Part shown: piece after piece, positions 54,505 through 63,756 of the stretch | How positions within the stretch are numbered: position 1 is the stretch's first letter | How the letters are laid out: every line of letters starts with the position of its first letter | Assembly (NCBI GenBank): GCA_964498835.1 | Contig: CAZCIX010000001.1 | Coordinates: 30,295-94,294, forward strand | Origin: JAGKXB01 sp964498835 | GTDB taxonomy: Bacteria > Pseudomonadota > Gammaproteobacteria > Burkholderiales > Burkholderiaceae_D | Direction of reading: 5' to 3' | DNA: 64,000 nt | Notes under the pieces: generated by a model | The model's input: the letters and a program-made list of their open reading frames with translations, nothing else | Databases searched by the model: none | Told to the model about the DNA's origin: nothing | Program-made: the position numbers and the translations under genes

Positions 54505-54843
54505 TTAGATTTTTAAACGATCAACCACTTTCCCACTGATTAAGTGGTTGTCGATAATGTCATCAATATCGCTGTTGTCGACATAGGTGTACCAGGTGCC
54601 TTGTGGATAAACCACCAGCACTGGGCCTTCTTCGCAGCGATCCAGGCAGCCGGCTTGGTTGATTCGGACTTTTCCATGGCCATTCATATTCAATTCTTTA
54701 ATCCGACGCTTGGCATGTTGTTGCGCATCTTGCGCACCACGCTCCATGCAGCAAGGACGGCCATCATCGCGTTGATTGACGCAAAAAAAGACGTGGTGTT
54801 GGAAATAGTTTGAATTGGAGTTGGGCGGATTGGCATTGCTCAT
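54505..54843 (-). CDS. Thioredoxin-fold [2Fe-2S] ferredoxin-like protein
   Basis: A 112-residue protein of the (2Fe-2S) ferredoxin domain group. Cluster cysteines lie in FFCVNQRDDGRPCCMERGA and AGCLDRCEEGPVLVVYP. The start at 54843 is chosen because the upstream frame runs into the VanZ gene; its ribosome-binding site is weak. Electron partner unknown. Confidence 0.85.
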   Translation of the reverse strand: MSNANPPNSNSNYFQHHVFFCVNQRDDGRPCCMERGAQDAQQHAKRRIKELNMNGHGKVRINQAGCLDRCEEGPVLVVYPQGTWYTYVDNSDIDDIIDNHLISGKVVDRLKI

Positions 54844-54901
54844 GATATAGAGGTATGGAGTGTAAAAAGTAAAAAGCGATCTGAATGTTGATGAGCGTTG
54901 A

Positions 54902-56044
54902 TTAATGCGGACTATTCGATTTCTTATGCCACGGATGGCATAAGAAACATATTGCAAAGAAGGGCCAGGATAACGATAAAAATTTTGCGGCGCCGTTAAA
55001 ATTCAAAAACTTCCCCTGCGCCCAGCCTTGCAGCGTTTCAATGAAATAAGGATTTGCTGGTACGACGTTAATCATGGCCAAACTGAGTAACAGCGTCACA
55101 ATCGCCAGGCGGCGTTGTATCACTGCAGGGGCAAATGCCAGGCCGTATAGCAAAATAATCCCGATCAACAACCCACCTTGCGCACCAGGTGTGATCCAGG
55201 TGAGTGCATTGGCAGGCGCAAACAACAGTGCACAGGCCAGAGTTTTCACGGCGATGGCTGTAGTGATGAAAAATGCTAGCAGCAGACCTTTAGGTGCTGC
55301 TTTGCGTAATAGACATAATAGACTGAGCGATGCGCCAGTCAGGTTGCAAGCAGTGATCAGTGTTTCTGTTAACCAATATTGCTCGACAGTTAACATGGTG
55401 CCATTGCGCAGAATGCTGGCTAAATCAATCGGTGTGGACAATAGTTGCGACAGATAATTCGACAAAATCGGACTGAGTTGCCCATGGCCGAATAAATACG
55501 CTTGTGGATAAATTTGTGCTAGCGGCCACAGTGCTATGAGCACCAGGCCAGCCGTCGCCTGATAAGAAAACCAGCGTTGTCGCAGCGTATGAGCGCGTTC
55601 ATGGAAGGCGAAAAATTTAGTGAGTACGACACCGCAGCAGGCGCCGATGGTGGTGCCGATGATATTGGTTGCGAAATCCAGACTTGATGGAACACGGCTG
55701 GGCAAATAAGTTTGTAATGCTTCCATCGTCCCAGAAACCAACACGCCCACCAATACCGCGATGCATAGCGCGAGCCAGCTGGGTATTTTGCGTGTCAGTG
55801 CCATTACTAGTAACAAACCGAACGGGATGTAACCAGCGATGTTGGTGCTCACGTCAAATATTGTCCAGTAACGTGGCAAGTGGACAGTGAGGTACGCCAG
55901 TGGCGACATACCGACATCGTGCCAGCCTGAAAATGGATAGCAGCTGGCATAAATAATCAGCAAGCCATACACCAACAAGCTGGTGCGCGCTAATGAATGG
56001 CGTGCAGAGGTATTGGGTTCGGCAGCCACGTTGGGTAGGCTCAT
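54902..56044 (-). CDS. VanZ-like family membrane protein
   Basis: A 380-residue polytopic protein. The N-terminal half carries VanZ features: a helix with YASCYPFSGWH, DVSTNIAGYIPFGLLLVM and SGTMEALQTYLPSRVPSSLD. The second half adds several helices of unclear function. VanZ itself affects glycopeptide resistance, but many relatives in Gram-negative bacteria sit in polysaccharide loci. It follows two sugar-nucleotide genes by 14 bp. Confidence 0.82.
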   Translation of the reverse strand: MSLPNVAAEPNTSARHSLARTSLLVYGLLIIYASCYPFSGWHDVGMSPLAYLTVHLPRYWTIFDVSTNIAGYIPFGLLLVMALTRKIPSWLALCIAVLVGVLVSGTMEALQTYLPSRVPSSLDFATNIIGTTIGACCGVVLTKFFAFHERAHTLRQRWFSYQATAGLVLIALWPLAQIYPQAYLFGHGQLSPILSNYLSQLLSTPIDLASILRNGTMLTVEQYWLTETLITACNLTGASLSLLCLLRKAAPKGLLLAFFITTAIAVKTLACALLFAPANALTWITPGAQGGLLIGIILLYGLAFAPAVIQRRLAIVTLLLSLAMINVVPANPYFIETLQGWAQGKFLNFNGAAKFLSLSWPFFAICFLCHPWHKKSNSPH

Positions 56045-56058
56045 GTTTGCGTCCGTTG

Positions 56059-57486
56059 TTACGTCCGTTGATAAATATCCTCAAAACGCACAATGTCATC
56101 CTCTCCCAAATAGCTACCAGATTGCACTTCAATGATATGTAGCGGCAACTTGCCTGGATTTTCCAATCGGTGATTGCTACCGATAGGAATGTAAGTGGAT
56201 TCGTTTTCGCTGAGTAATTTGATCTCATCGCCGCAGGTAATACGTGCGGTGCCGCTGACTACCACCCAGTGTTCGGCGCGATGGTGATGCATTTGTAAGG
56301 ACAGTTTTCCGCCGGGTTTAACCGTGATGCGTTTGACCTGAAAGCGCTCACCTGCATCAATACCTTCGTAATATCCCCAGGGACGATACACTCGCGTATG
56401 GTTGACGTGCTCGCTGCGGCCATGATGATGCAAATGCTCGACTACTTGTTTGACGCGTTGTACTTCGTTTTTGTGCGTTACCAGGACCGCATCAGCAGTT
56501 TCGACGACCACCAGATCTTCCACTCCTATCACTGCAACAATGCGGCTTTCGGCGCGGATCAGCGAGTTGCGTACTTTGTCGGTATATACATCGCCACGCA
56601 ATACGTTGCCGTCTTTGTTTGAGGCTTGTGCCGCTTGGACTTCCCACAACGCTGACCAGGAGCCAACGTCGCTCCAACCTATATTAGCGGGTACGACGAC
56701 GGCATGTTGCGTGTGTTCCATCACTGCGTAATCGATGGAGATAGCAGGACAGTTGACGAAGGATTTTTCTTCCAGACGACAGAAATCCAGGTCACGATAA
56801 TCTTTCTGTACTGCTTGTTGGCAGTTGATGGCGATTTCAGGTTGCAAGGTTTGCAACTCTTCTAGATAACGATTTGCTTGGAATAAAAACATGCCGCTAT
56901 TCCAGTAATATCCGCCTTCTGTAACAAAACTGGTGGCGGTGGCGTGATCGGGTTTTTCTACAAAACGATCTACGCTGTAACAGCCTTCATAGTCGGCCAA
57001 ATCAGTGCCGCGCCGAATGTAGCCATAACCGGTTTCTGGGCTGGAGGGGATGATGCCAAATGTGGCTAGTGCACCGTTTTGCGCCGCATGTGCAGCACGC
57101 AATACCACCGCATGGAAGGCTGCGACATCGTTGATCACATGATCGGCTGGCAAGACCAGCATCAGTGCTTCTGGATCTTGCTGCTGTAAGTAATAGGCCG
57201 CCGCTGCGACAGCAGGTGCGGTGTTTCTGCCTTCCGGTTCGAGCAAAATGCCATTGGGTTCGACCTCGATTTCGCGTAATTGTTCTGCCACCAAAAAGCG
57301 GTGTTCGTTGCCACAGACGATTAATGGTGCCATCAATTCTGGCCAGTTCGCCAGTCGTAGGATGGTTTCCTGCAGCATGGTGTGATCGGAAACCAACTTT
57401 TGCAGTTGCTTGGGCAATGCGGCGCGAGACAGTGGCCACAATCGGGTGCCGGAACCGCCAGAAAGAATGACGGGATAAATTTTCAT
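56059..57486 (-). CDS. manC: Mannose-1-phosphate guanylyltransferase / mannose-6-phosphate isomerase
   Basis: A bifunctional 475-residue enzyme for GDP-mannose synthesis. The guanylyltransferase domain starts VILSGGSGTRLWPLSR and continues with FVEKPDHATA. The C-terminal cupin isomerase domain has RPWGYYEGIDAGERFQVKRI and the metal ligands in LQMHHHRAEHWVVVSG. Its start overlaps the upstream nucleotidyltransferase by 4 bp. Confidence 0.95.
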   Translation of the reverse strand: MKIYPVILSGGSGTRLWPLSRAALPKQLQKLVSDHTMLQETILRLANWPELMAPLIVCGNEHRFLVAEQLREIEVEPNGILLEPEGRNTAPAVAAAAYYLQQQDPEALMLVLPADHVINDVAAFHAVVLRAAHAAQNGALATFGIIPSSPETGYGYIRRGTDLADYEGCYSVDRFVEKPDHATATSFVTEGGYYWNSGMFLFQANRYLEELQTLQPEIAINCQQAVQKDYRDLDFCRLEEKSFVNCPAISIDYAVMEHTQHAVVVPANIGWSDVGSWSALWEVQAAQASNKDGNVLRGDVYTDKVRNSLIRAESRIVAVIGVEDLVVVETADAVLVTHKNEVQRVKQVVEHLHHHGRSEHVNHTRVYRPWGYYEGIDAGERFQVKRITVKPGGKLSLQMHHHRAEHWVVVSGTARITCGDEIKLLSENESTYIPIGSNHRLENPGKLPLHIIEVQSGSYLGEDDIVRFEDIYQRT

Positions 57487-58649
57487 ACATTGACTCCATT
57501 TTTTAAATTCTTTGCATGCGCAGCCTCTGCATTATGAGGTTGATCGCGTCTATCTCGGGCGTTGGTCCAGTCCTTGTTGTCTAACTCAGAAACATGGCGC
57601 ATGTCGCCAGCCCGATTCACGCTGTAGTCCTTGCAGACGATCACTTCATCCAGCAATACATTCGGCAAAATGCGCGTGTATTCAAACAACACGCTTTTGA
57701 TTACGTTTGCCCCGTTGCAAATATGACTGCCATGGCCTATCCAGGTCGGGCCGACGATGCTGCATCCCGCTTCGATATGGGTACCTGAGCCGATATAGAC
57801 CGGTCCTTCAATATGTGTCCCTTCCCATTCGATACGTGTGTTAAGTCCTACCCATACACCAGGTTGGATTTGTTTGCCGGGTACTTCGAGTTGCGATACC
57901 TCGCCCATCAAGACGTTTTGCAATACCGACCAAAAATCAGGAACGGTGCCGATATCGATCCAGTTAAATTGGTGATTTTGCGCATAAAACGGCAGACCTT
58001 TTTGCACCAACAATGGAAACAAATCAGCACCAATGTCGAATTGCTGGCCGGAAGGAATCAGGTCCATGACTTCCGGTTCGAAGATATAAATCCCGGTGCT
58101 GACAAAATTGGAACGCGCTTCCTCGGCAGATGGTTTTTCCTGGAAGGCAAGAATGCGGTTGTCCTCATCCGTCACCACCACGCCGTAGTCCGATACTTTA
58201 TTCCAGGGTACTTCCTTGGTAATTACGCTGGCCAACGCGCCTTTGCGCTTATGTTCGAGTAGTGCTGCATCAATATCCAAATCAACCAAGGCATCACCGC
58301 ATAAAACGATGGTGGCCTCATCAAAGAAATGGCCAAATTCGTGAATTTTTTTCATGCCGCCAGCCGAACCCAATGGTTGTGGTACGACTACGCCATTTTC
58401 ATCGGTATATCCCTCAAACGAATAACCGATTTGCACGCCGAACTGATGTCCTTCACCAAAATATTCTTCGATTTTTTCGTGCAAATAACTAACGTTCACC
58501 ATGATGTCATGAATGCCGTATTTCGCTAGGTGCTCCACCAGATAAGCCATGACGGGTTTCCCCAGGATGGGAATCATGGGTTTGGGTAAATCGTAAGTCA
58601 ATGGACGAACACGCGTGCCTTTACCGGCAGCAAGGATCATGGCTTTCAT
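57483..58649 (-). CDS. Sugar-phosphate nucleotidyltransferase with left-handed beta-helix domain
   Basis: A 388-residue NDP-sugar pyrophosphorylase. The N-terminal catalytic domain has MILAAGKGTRVRPLTYDLPK and VLCGDALVDLDI. Hexapeptide-repeat turns follow in the C-terminal part (GPVYIGSGTHIEAGCSIVGP). It resembles the eukaryotic-type mannose-1-phosphate guanylyltransferase. The sugar and nucleotide are inferred from the coupling to manC; glucose-1-phosphate is an alternative. First gene of a long minus-strand operon. Confidence 0.87.
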   Translation of the reverse strand: MKAMILAAGKGTRVRPLTYDLPKPMIPILGKPVMAYLVEHLAKYGIHDIMVNVSYLHEKIEEYFGEGHQFGVQIGYSFEGYTDENGVVVPQPLGSAGGMKKIHEFGHFFDEATIVLCGDALVDLDIDAALLEHKRKGALASVITKEVPWNKVSDYGVVVTDEDNRILAFQEKPSAEEARSNFVSTGIYIFEPEVMDLIPSGQQFDIGADLFPLLVQKGLPFYAQNHQFNWIDIGTVPDFWSVLQNVLMGEVSQLEVPGKQIQPGVWVGLNTRIEWEGTHIEGPVYIGSGTHIEAGCSIVGPTWIGHGSHICNGANVIKSVLFEYTRILPNVLLDEVIVCKDYSVNRAGDMRHVSELDNKDWTNARDRRDQPHNAEAAHAKNLKNGVNV

Positions 58650-58753
58650 GCATTTATCTCGCTGAGATGACGTATTGCTACTCTTTTTGGGTGGAGGCAG
58701 ATTTTACAACAAGGAGGAAAGGTAAGCCCCTCAGAAATTAAGGCGATTTAACC

Positions 58754-58884
58754 GAGATTATCCATTAGCCTCCGTCGTTCCCGCGGGTTTAGGCGGGAAT
58801 CCAGCGTCTTTCGTTGTTTGCAGATAAAAGACACTGGATCCCCGATTAAAGCACTCGGGGACGACGGTTTTAAGTTTTTCCTTA
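58754..58884. repeat. Dispersed palindromic repeat, copy B
   Basis: Matches copy A (14616-14745) along its whole length. The core is 58772-58867, with the same inverted ends CCGTCGTTCCCG and CGGGGACGACGG. It lies between the sugar-nucleotide operon and the RES toxin gene. Confidence 0.85.
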
Positions 58885-58893
58885 TATAAAAAA

Positions 58894-59568
58894 CTATTCA
58901 ATTCTCTCCATCACATAATTGATCTCTTTGCCATTCCAGTGATATTCAAGATAGGCAGCATGATGACAGTTACTGAGAATGGTTGTTCTGAATGCGGCTA
59001 CGCAAGTACCATTTTCTCGACGGACACTTGGGTAACAAATACCGTTTGATCCACTGTCACGAAGTTCTTTTCCCATTGCCTGGGAAGCGGTGTAACTATT
59101 CAATGAAAATATATCTGGGGCAGTATTTTTTGCTCCAGAAAAATCTGTTACCAAGCCTTTAATTTGTACGTGATAAAGACGCATTTGAAGAGAAATGGCT
59201 TCTTCATTGGTGGCTTTCATAAAGGAGGTTGAATGGTGTTTCGTTTCTGCTATTGCCGTTTCTCTTTCCTTTGCTGCATAAAAAACACCATAGCTGCCAT
59301 CCGAAAATCGACTTCCATCGGGGTTAAGGTGCGTGAATGCCGCCATGATAGGCCCGGCGCCATTTCCGTAGAGCCGTTCATTTTCTGGCATCAAGGAAAT
59401 TTCGCCAATTTCGTTGCGAATACGGGGATTGGTCATTGCTTCGATTTCATACAAGGCATCGAAATCAGCGGCATCTGCAACCCGATCAAATAAATAAATC
59501 GAAGGAAATCTGGTTGAGATAATTCTGAAGCCAGGCATCCAATTGAGTGTCGTGGTTGGCCAGTCCAT
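58894..59568 (-). CDS. RES-domain toxin
   Basis: A 224-residue protein of the RES family. Toxins of this family deplete NAD+ in characterised RES-Xre systems. Conserved features include the Arg in GFRIISTRFPSIYLFDR, YGVFYAAKERETAIAETKHH with Tyr and Glu, and a late SVRRENGTCVAAFR segment with Ser. At 224 residues it matches full-length relatives. Its ATG shares one base with the antitoxin stop (TAATG), the usual antitoxin-toxin arrangement. Confidence 0.88.
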   Translation of the reverse strand: MDWPTTTLNWMPGFRIISTRFPSIYLFDRVADAADFDALYEIEAMTNPRIRNEIGEISLMPENERLYGNGAGPIMAAFTHLNPDGSRFSDGSYGVFYAAKERETAIAETKHHSTSFMKATNEEAISLQMRLYHVQIKGLVTDFSGAKNTAPDIFSLNSYTASQAMGKELRDSGSNGICYPSVRRENGTCVAAFRTTILSNCHHAAYLEYHWNGKEINYVMERIE

Positions 59569-59975
59569 TATGACCAGCCACCACGAGCAGCATCAAGATA
59601 TTGGCGTACCACGAACAAATCAGCAACATTGCCGGACAACATACGGTCAAGGGCGCTTCGTCCTCCAAATAGAGGCGCACTGTTTGGTTTGCTAATCCAG
59701 CTATCGGCGGATAGTTGGTTTGGTAACAATATTTGAAGAGATTTGTAAATGCCAAGCAAGTAAGAAATCCGTTCTAAGGTATCCCGATTGAGCTGAGCAG
59801 TTTCAGGCGTTTTCTTCCACTTAAAGTAAGTGGCGCGGCTGGGGTTGCCTAGCAAAGTAATTTCCTGATCGTTCTTTAAATTCCAGTCACGAGCAATATT
59901 AAAGAAAGCCTTTAATCCCGCGGTAGAGAGTCTTTTGGGATCAACAGCAATCGCTTTTTGAGGCAGTTTGTTCAT
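59568..59975 (-). CDS. Xre/MbcA-ParS-type antitoxin
   Basis: The 135-residue partner of the RES toxin. The N-terminal helical DNA-binding part is followed by the toxin-binding region, recognisable from LERISYLLGIYKSLQILLPN and APLFGGRSALDRMLSGNVAD. The second ATG (59975) has AGGGATG at suitable spacing; the first ATG at 59981 touches the Shine-Dalgarno. It should neutralise the toxin and repress the shared promoter. Confidence 0.88.
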   Translation of the reverse strand: MNKLPQKAIAVDPKRLSTAGLKAFFNIARDWNLKNDQEITLLGNPSRATYFKWKKTPETAQLNRDTLERISYLLGIYKSLQILLPNQLSADSWISKPNSAPLFGGRSALDRMLSGNVADLFVVRQYLDAARGGWS

Positions 59976-60003
59976 AATCATCCCTATCCAATTTATCCAA
60001 TAA

Positions 60004-60051
60004 TAGACTTTATAAAATAATAGTCTATATATAGACTTATTGCCAGGTCAA
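60004..60051 (-). promoter_or_regulatory. Promoter and palindromic operator of the RES/Xre operon
   Basis: A perfect 16-bp palindrome AGTCTATATATAGACT spans 60022-60037. A third half-site TAGACT is at 60004-60009, inverted relative to the nearest AGTCTA. On the minus strand a -35 TTGACC (60051-60046) and -10 TATAGA (60029-60024) have a 16-bp spacer, so the palindrome covers the -10 region. Binding by the Xre antitoxin is inferred. Confidence 0.75.
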
Positions 60052-60154
60052 TCGAACAAAGCAATCGCCTTGATTTCGGCACATCTTCAAGTTTCAATTG
60101 ACTTGTTTTCAGGGATAATGACGCCTTGTTCACAATCACTCTCATATATTTTCC

Positions 60155-61234
60155 ATGCCCTCTTACGCCCCGCTCAAAAACGATACATTTTTGCGTGCTT
60201 TGCTGCGCCAGCCTACTGATTACACACCGCTTTGGTTGATGCGCCAGGCTGGGCGTTATTTGCCGGAATATCGTGCTACTCGTCAGCGTGCGGGTTCGTT
60301 TCTTGGCTTAGCTAAAAATCCTGATTACGCTACTGAAGTGACGCTGCAACCGCTCGATCGCTTTCCTTTGGATGCGGCGATTTTGTTTTCTGACATCTTG
60401 ACGGTGCCGGATGCGATGGGCTTGGGTTTGTATTTCACCGAAGGCGAAGGCCCGCAGTTTGAGCGGCCATTGCAGGATGAAAAAACGGTAATGGCTTTGC
60501 GTGCGCCTGATTTGTCGGATTTGTCCTATGTGTTTGATGCCGTGACGCAAATTCGTACGGAATTGAATGGTCGCGTACCTTTGATAGGATTTTCTGGCAG
60601 TCCGTGGACGCTCGCTTGTTATATGGTGGAAGGGCGTGGCTCCAGAGAGTTTCATGGTGTGAAGAAGATGTTGTATCAGCGCCCAGATTTGATGCATCAC
60701 ATTTTGGAAACTAACGCCGCTGCTGTCGCTGCCTATCTGAATGCGCAAATTGATGCTGGTGCGCAAGCCGTCATGTTGTTCGATTCCTGGGGCGGTGCTT
60801 TGGCTGATGGTGCGTATCAAGCGTTTTCTTTGCACTACATGGAAAAAGTTGTGCGTCAGCTGAAAAAGGAAAAGGACGGCGTGCGTATTCCATCCATCGT
60901 CTTTACTAAAGGCGGTGGTTTGTGGTTGGAACAAATTGCGGATATCGGTGCGGATGCCTTGGGGCTGGATTGGACCATGAATCTCGGCCGTGCTCGCGCT
61001 TTGGTCGGCGACCGTGTGGCTCTGCAAGGCAATCTTGATCCTGCGGTGTTGTTAGCTGACGCTGACCAAATTCGCGCAGAAGTGGCGAAAACCTTGACAT
61101 CGTTTGGCAAGCCTGGCCCAGGGACTGGGCATGTCTTTAATTTGGGCCATGGAATTTCCCAGTATACCAACCCAGAAGCGGTGGCGGTGATGGTGGACGC
61201 GGTACATACAATCAGCCGTAGCATGCGGCTATAA
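60155..61234 (+). CDS. hemE: Uroporphyrinogen decarboxylase
   Basis: Converts uroporphyrinogen III to coproporphyrinogen III. The 359-residue product has the signature PLWLMRQAGRYLPEYRATR, the second signature GFSGSPWTLACYMVEG and the Asp of ILFSDILTVPDAMG. priA follows, as in many Burkholderiales, but here with a 433-bp gap. Confidence 0.97.
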   Translation: MPSYAPLKNDTFLRALLRQPTDYTPLWLMRQAGRYLPEYRATRQRAGSFLGLAKNPDYATEVTLQPLDRFPLDAAILFSDILTVPDAMGLGLYFTEGEGPQFERPLQDEKTVMALRAPDLSDLSYVFDAVTQIRTELNGRVPLIGFSGSPWTLACYMVEGRGSREFHGVKKMLYQRPDLMHHILETNAAAVAAYLNAQIDAGAQAVMLFDSWGGALADGAYQAFSLHYMEKVVRQLKKEKDGVRIPSIVFTKGGGLWLEQIADIGADALGLDWTMNLGRARALVGDRVALQGNLDPAVLLADADQIRAEVAKTLTSFGKPGPGTGHVFNLGHGISQYTNPEAVAVMVDAVHTISRSMRL

Positions 61235-61294
61235 CACCATCGTAAGCACATTCTTGATATTTGAATAATGTTAAACAACAATCAACATTGTTGC

Positions 61295-61538
61295 ACTTAT
61301 GCACAAAATAAAATAACCAATAAAAATTATTTTATTTTTTTATTGGTTATTTTTTGTGCGCCATATTTTTATGTAACCTATTGATTTTAAATGAACTATT
61401 TTTTTGCTTTTGATTTGAGCATTTTATTGAAAGCCGCATAAAACCTAGCTTTTTGGCGTGTCAAGAGGGGTTTATCAACAAAGTTATCCACAGTGTTTGT
61501 GGATATTCCAAAAAATGCTTATGAAACCGTGAGTTAGC
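61295..61538. repeat. DnaA-box repeat unit 1 (origin-like)
   Basis: Left copy of a roughly 245-bp unit repeated directly at 63757-63999. DnaA-box-like 9-mers: TTATGCACA (61297-61305), TTATCAACA (61472-61480), TTATCCACA (61484-61492) and, reversed, TGTGGATAT (61498-61506). The first and third match TTATNCACA exactly. Between them lies very AT-rich DNA. The right 159 bp (from 61380) is the well-conserved part. Confidence 0.82.
61301..61359 (+). terminator. Long AT-rich hairpin after hemE
   Basis: GCACAAAA and TTTTGTGC-type arms, with AATAACCAATAAAAA pairing to TTTTTATTGGTTATT, form a long stem in which T tracts can act as a terminator. It lies within repeat unit 1. The hairpin is not conserved in unit 2, so a simple terminator role for this part is likely. 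Confidence 0.6.
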
Positions 61539-61667
61539 ACGTTTTTTAAAGCATTACATGAAGTATGCCTTGCGTTGCATATGGGAAATGATGCTTGTCG
61601 TTCCTCTTGACAGTGGTTTGTTTTTTGTTTCTTGGTGTGTACGTAATTGTTAAAAATGATGATTTAA

Positions 61668-63725
61668 ATGTCGCACTGCATCTTAAAAATCGCACTAGAT
61701 ACGCCGCTGGATCGTTGCTTTGACTATCGCTGGAGTGGTGCCGCTCCCGCAGTCGGTCAGCTTGCGTTGGTGCGATTTGGTCGGCGAGAAATTGTTGGCT
61801 TGATTGTGGATATCAAGGGTGAAAACGATACCGACGTACCACAAGACAAGCTGAAAGACGCCATCGCCTTGCGTCATCAGCTGACACCTTTATCTGACAA
61901 ATGGCTGGCTTTATGCGGATTTGCGGCGGATTACTATCAACGTCCATTGGGCGAAGTGGCGCTGCCGAGCTTGCCCAAAAATCTACGCACGCTTAAAACG
62001 ACCGCGCTGGATAATTCACTCAAAAAACTAACAAAAATCATCCAGCAGCATGAACATGATCCACAACCGGCCAGCATGCCGACATTAAATTTGGGGCAAC
62101 AAGAAGCCGTCGATACGATTGCAGGTGCACAGGCTTACGCACCGATTTTGCTCTACGGTGTGACGGGTAGTGGCAAAACAGAAGTTTATTTACAAGCGGC
62201 GGCACGCATGCTGGCGCAGCATCCAGATGGACAAATCCTGATTTTGGTGCCGGAAATCAATTTGACGCCGCAACTGGAAGGCAACATCCGCAATCGTTTC
62301 CCCAAACTGATGGTGGCGACGTTGCACAGTAGCTTGGCGGAAGGCGAGCGCACGCGGAACTGGTTGGCCGCGCATCTTGGCCACGCACGCATCATCCTGG
62401 GCACGCGCCTGGCGGTACTGGCGTCACTGCCTTGTTTAAAGCTGATTGTGATCGATGAAGAGCACGATGTGTCCTACAAGCAGCAAGAGGGATTGCGTTA
62501 TTCCGCCCGTGATTTGGCAGTATGGCGCGCCTGGCAAGAAAATATACCTATCGTATTGGGTTCTGCTACGCCAGCCTTGGAGAGTTGGCAGCATGCGCAG
62601 TCGGGGCGTTATCAAAAATTGGTATTGCGTGAAAGAGCGGTCAAAGATGCCAGTTTGCCCGTAGTCAGATTGCTCAATTTAGACGATAAAAATAAGAAAA
62701 AAAATAAACAACACCAATCGGTTGAAGGACTGACGCCAGAATTGGTGCAGGCATTGGAAGCACGGTTGGCATCTGGCGAACAATCGCTATTGTTTTTGAA
62801 CCGGCGCGGTTACGCACCCGTCATCAATTGCGATGCCTGTGGATGGATTAGTCATTGCACTCGTTGTACGGCTTTCATGGTGTTGCATAAACCTGATCAC
62901 CGATTGCGCTGCCATCATTGCAGTTTGGAATTGCGTATTCCTGCCGCCTGCCCTACTTGTGGCAATGTGGATTTACACGCGTTGGGACGTGGTACGCAAC
63001 GGATTGAAGAGAACTTGCAGCAACGCTTTCCCAGTGCACGCATTTTGCGGATTGATGCTGATTCAACTCGTCGCAAAGGCAGCGCCCAGGCGGCGTTTGA
63101 GCGTATGCATCAAGGCGAAGTCGATATTTTGATCGGCACGCAGATGGTGGCCAAAGGACATGATTTTAAAAATCTGACGCTGGTGGGTATTTTGAATCCC
63201 GATACCGCCTTGTTCGCCCAGGATTACCGCGCTAGTGAGCGTTTGTTTGCGCAATTGATGCAGGTTGCTGGTCGGGCTGGTCGTGTGGCGCAAAAAGACG
63301 GTGGTAATGCGAGTGAGGTGTTGATTCAAACCCGTTATCCGCATCACCCTTTGTATGAAGCTGTGATGCAGCATGATTACGAGCATTTTGCGCATATTTT
63401 GTTGCAAGAGCGTCACCAAGCCAGTTTGCCGCCTTATGCCTATCAAGCCATGTTGCGTGCGGAAGCACCGAAATTGTCTACTGTGCTCGACTTTTTGGAG
63501 CAAGCCAAACAAATCGAACAAACCATCGCTCATCACGGCATCATCGTCAACGATCCCATCCCGATGAGCATGACGCGGATTGCCAATCTGGACCGCGCAC
63601 AATTGCTGGTCGAATCGCCCTCACGCCCCGCCTTGCAAACCTTCTTAAAAATTTGGCTGGCCGCTTTGCGTGATCTCAAAAGTCGAGTCAAATGGTCGCT
63701 GGAAGTTGATCCTATGGATATTTGA
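61668..63725 (+). CDS. priA: Primosomal protein N', replication restart helicase PriA
   Basis: The 685-residue helicase reloads the replisome at stalled forks. The N-terminal DNA-binding domain starts LKIALDTPLDRCFDYRW. The helicase core has Walker A YGVTGSGKTEVY, Walker B VIDEEHDVSYKQQEG and motif IV-VI sequences ending QVAGRAGRV. Zinc cysteines are in CDACGWISHCTRC and CHHCSLELRIPAACPTCG. It stands alone between two DnaA-box repeat units. Confidence 0.97.
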   Translation: MSHCILKIALDTPLDRCFDYRWSGAAPAVGQLALVRFGRREIVGLIVDIKGENDTDVPQDKLKDAIALRHQLTPLSDKWLALCGFAADYYQRPLGEVALPSLPKNLRTLKTTALDNSLKKLTKIIQQHEHDPQPASMPTLNLGQQEAVDTIAGAQAYAPILLYGVTGSGKTEVYLQAAARMLAQHPDGQILILVPEINLTPQLEGNIRNRFPKLMVATLHSSLAEGERTRNWLAAHLGHARIILGTRLAVLASLPCLKLIVIDEEHDVSYKQQEGLRYSARDLAVWRAWQENIPIVLGSATPALESWQHAQSGRYQKLVLRERAVKDASLPVVRLLNLDDKNKKKNKQHQSVEGLTPELVQALEARLASGEQSLLFLNRRGYAPVINCDACGWISHCTRCTAFMVLHKPDHRLRCHHCSLELRIPAACPTCGNVDLHALGRGTQRIEENLQQRFPSARILRIDADSTRRKGSAQAAFERMHQGEVDILIGTQMVAKGHDFKNLTLVGILNPDTALFAQDYRASERLFAQLMQVAGRAGRVAQKDGGNASEVLIQTRYPHHPLYEAVMQHDYEHFAHILLQERHQASLPPYAYQAMLRAEAPKLSTVLDFLEQAKQIEQTIAHHGIIVNDPIPMSMTRIANLDRAQLLVESPSRPALQTFLKIWLAALRDLKSRVKWSLEVDPMDI

Positions 63726-63756
63726 TTGCTGTATTTGTATGTGTATTGCTATGCGT

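Larger units (their letters stand above)
61235..61667. other. hemE-priA intergenic region: terminator plus DnaA-box repeat unit, no gene
   Basis: Contains the hemE terminator-like hairpin and repeat unit 1 (61295-61538), then about 130 bp that should hold the priA promoter. No protein-like frame is seen. Confidence 0.8.
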
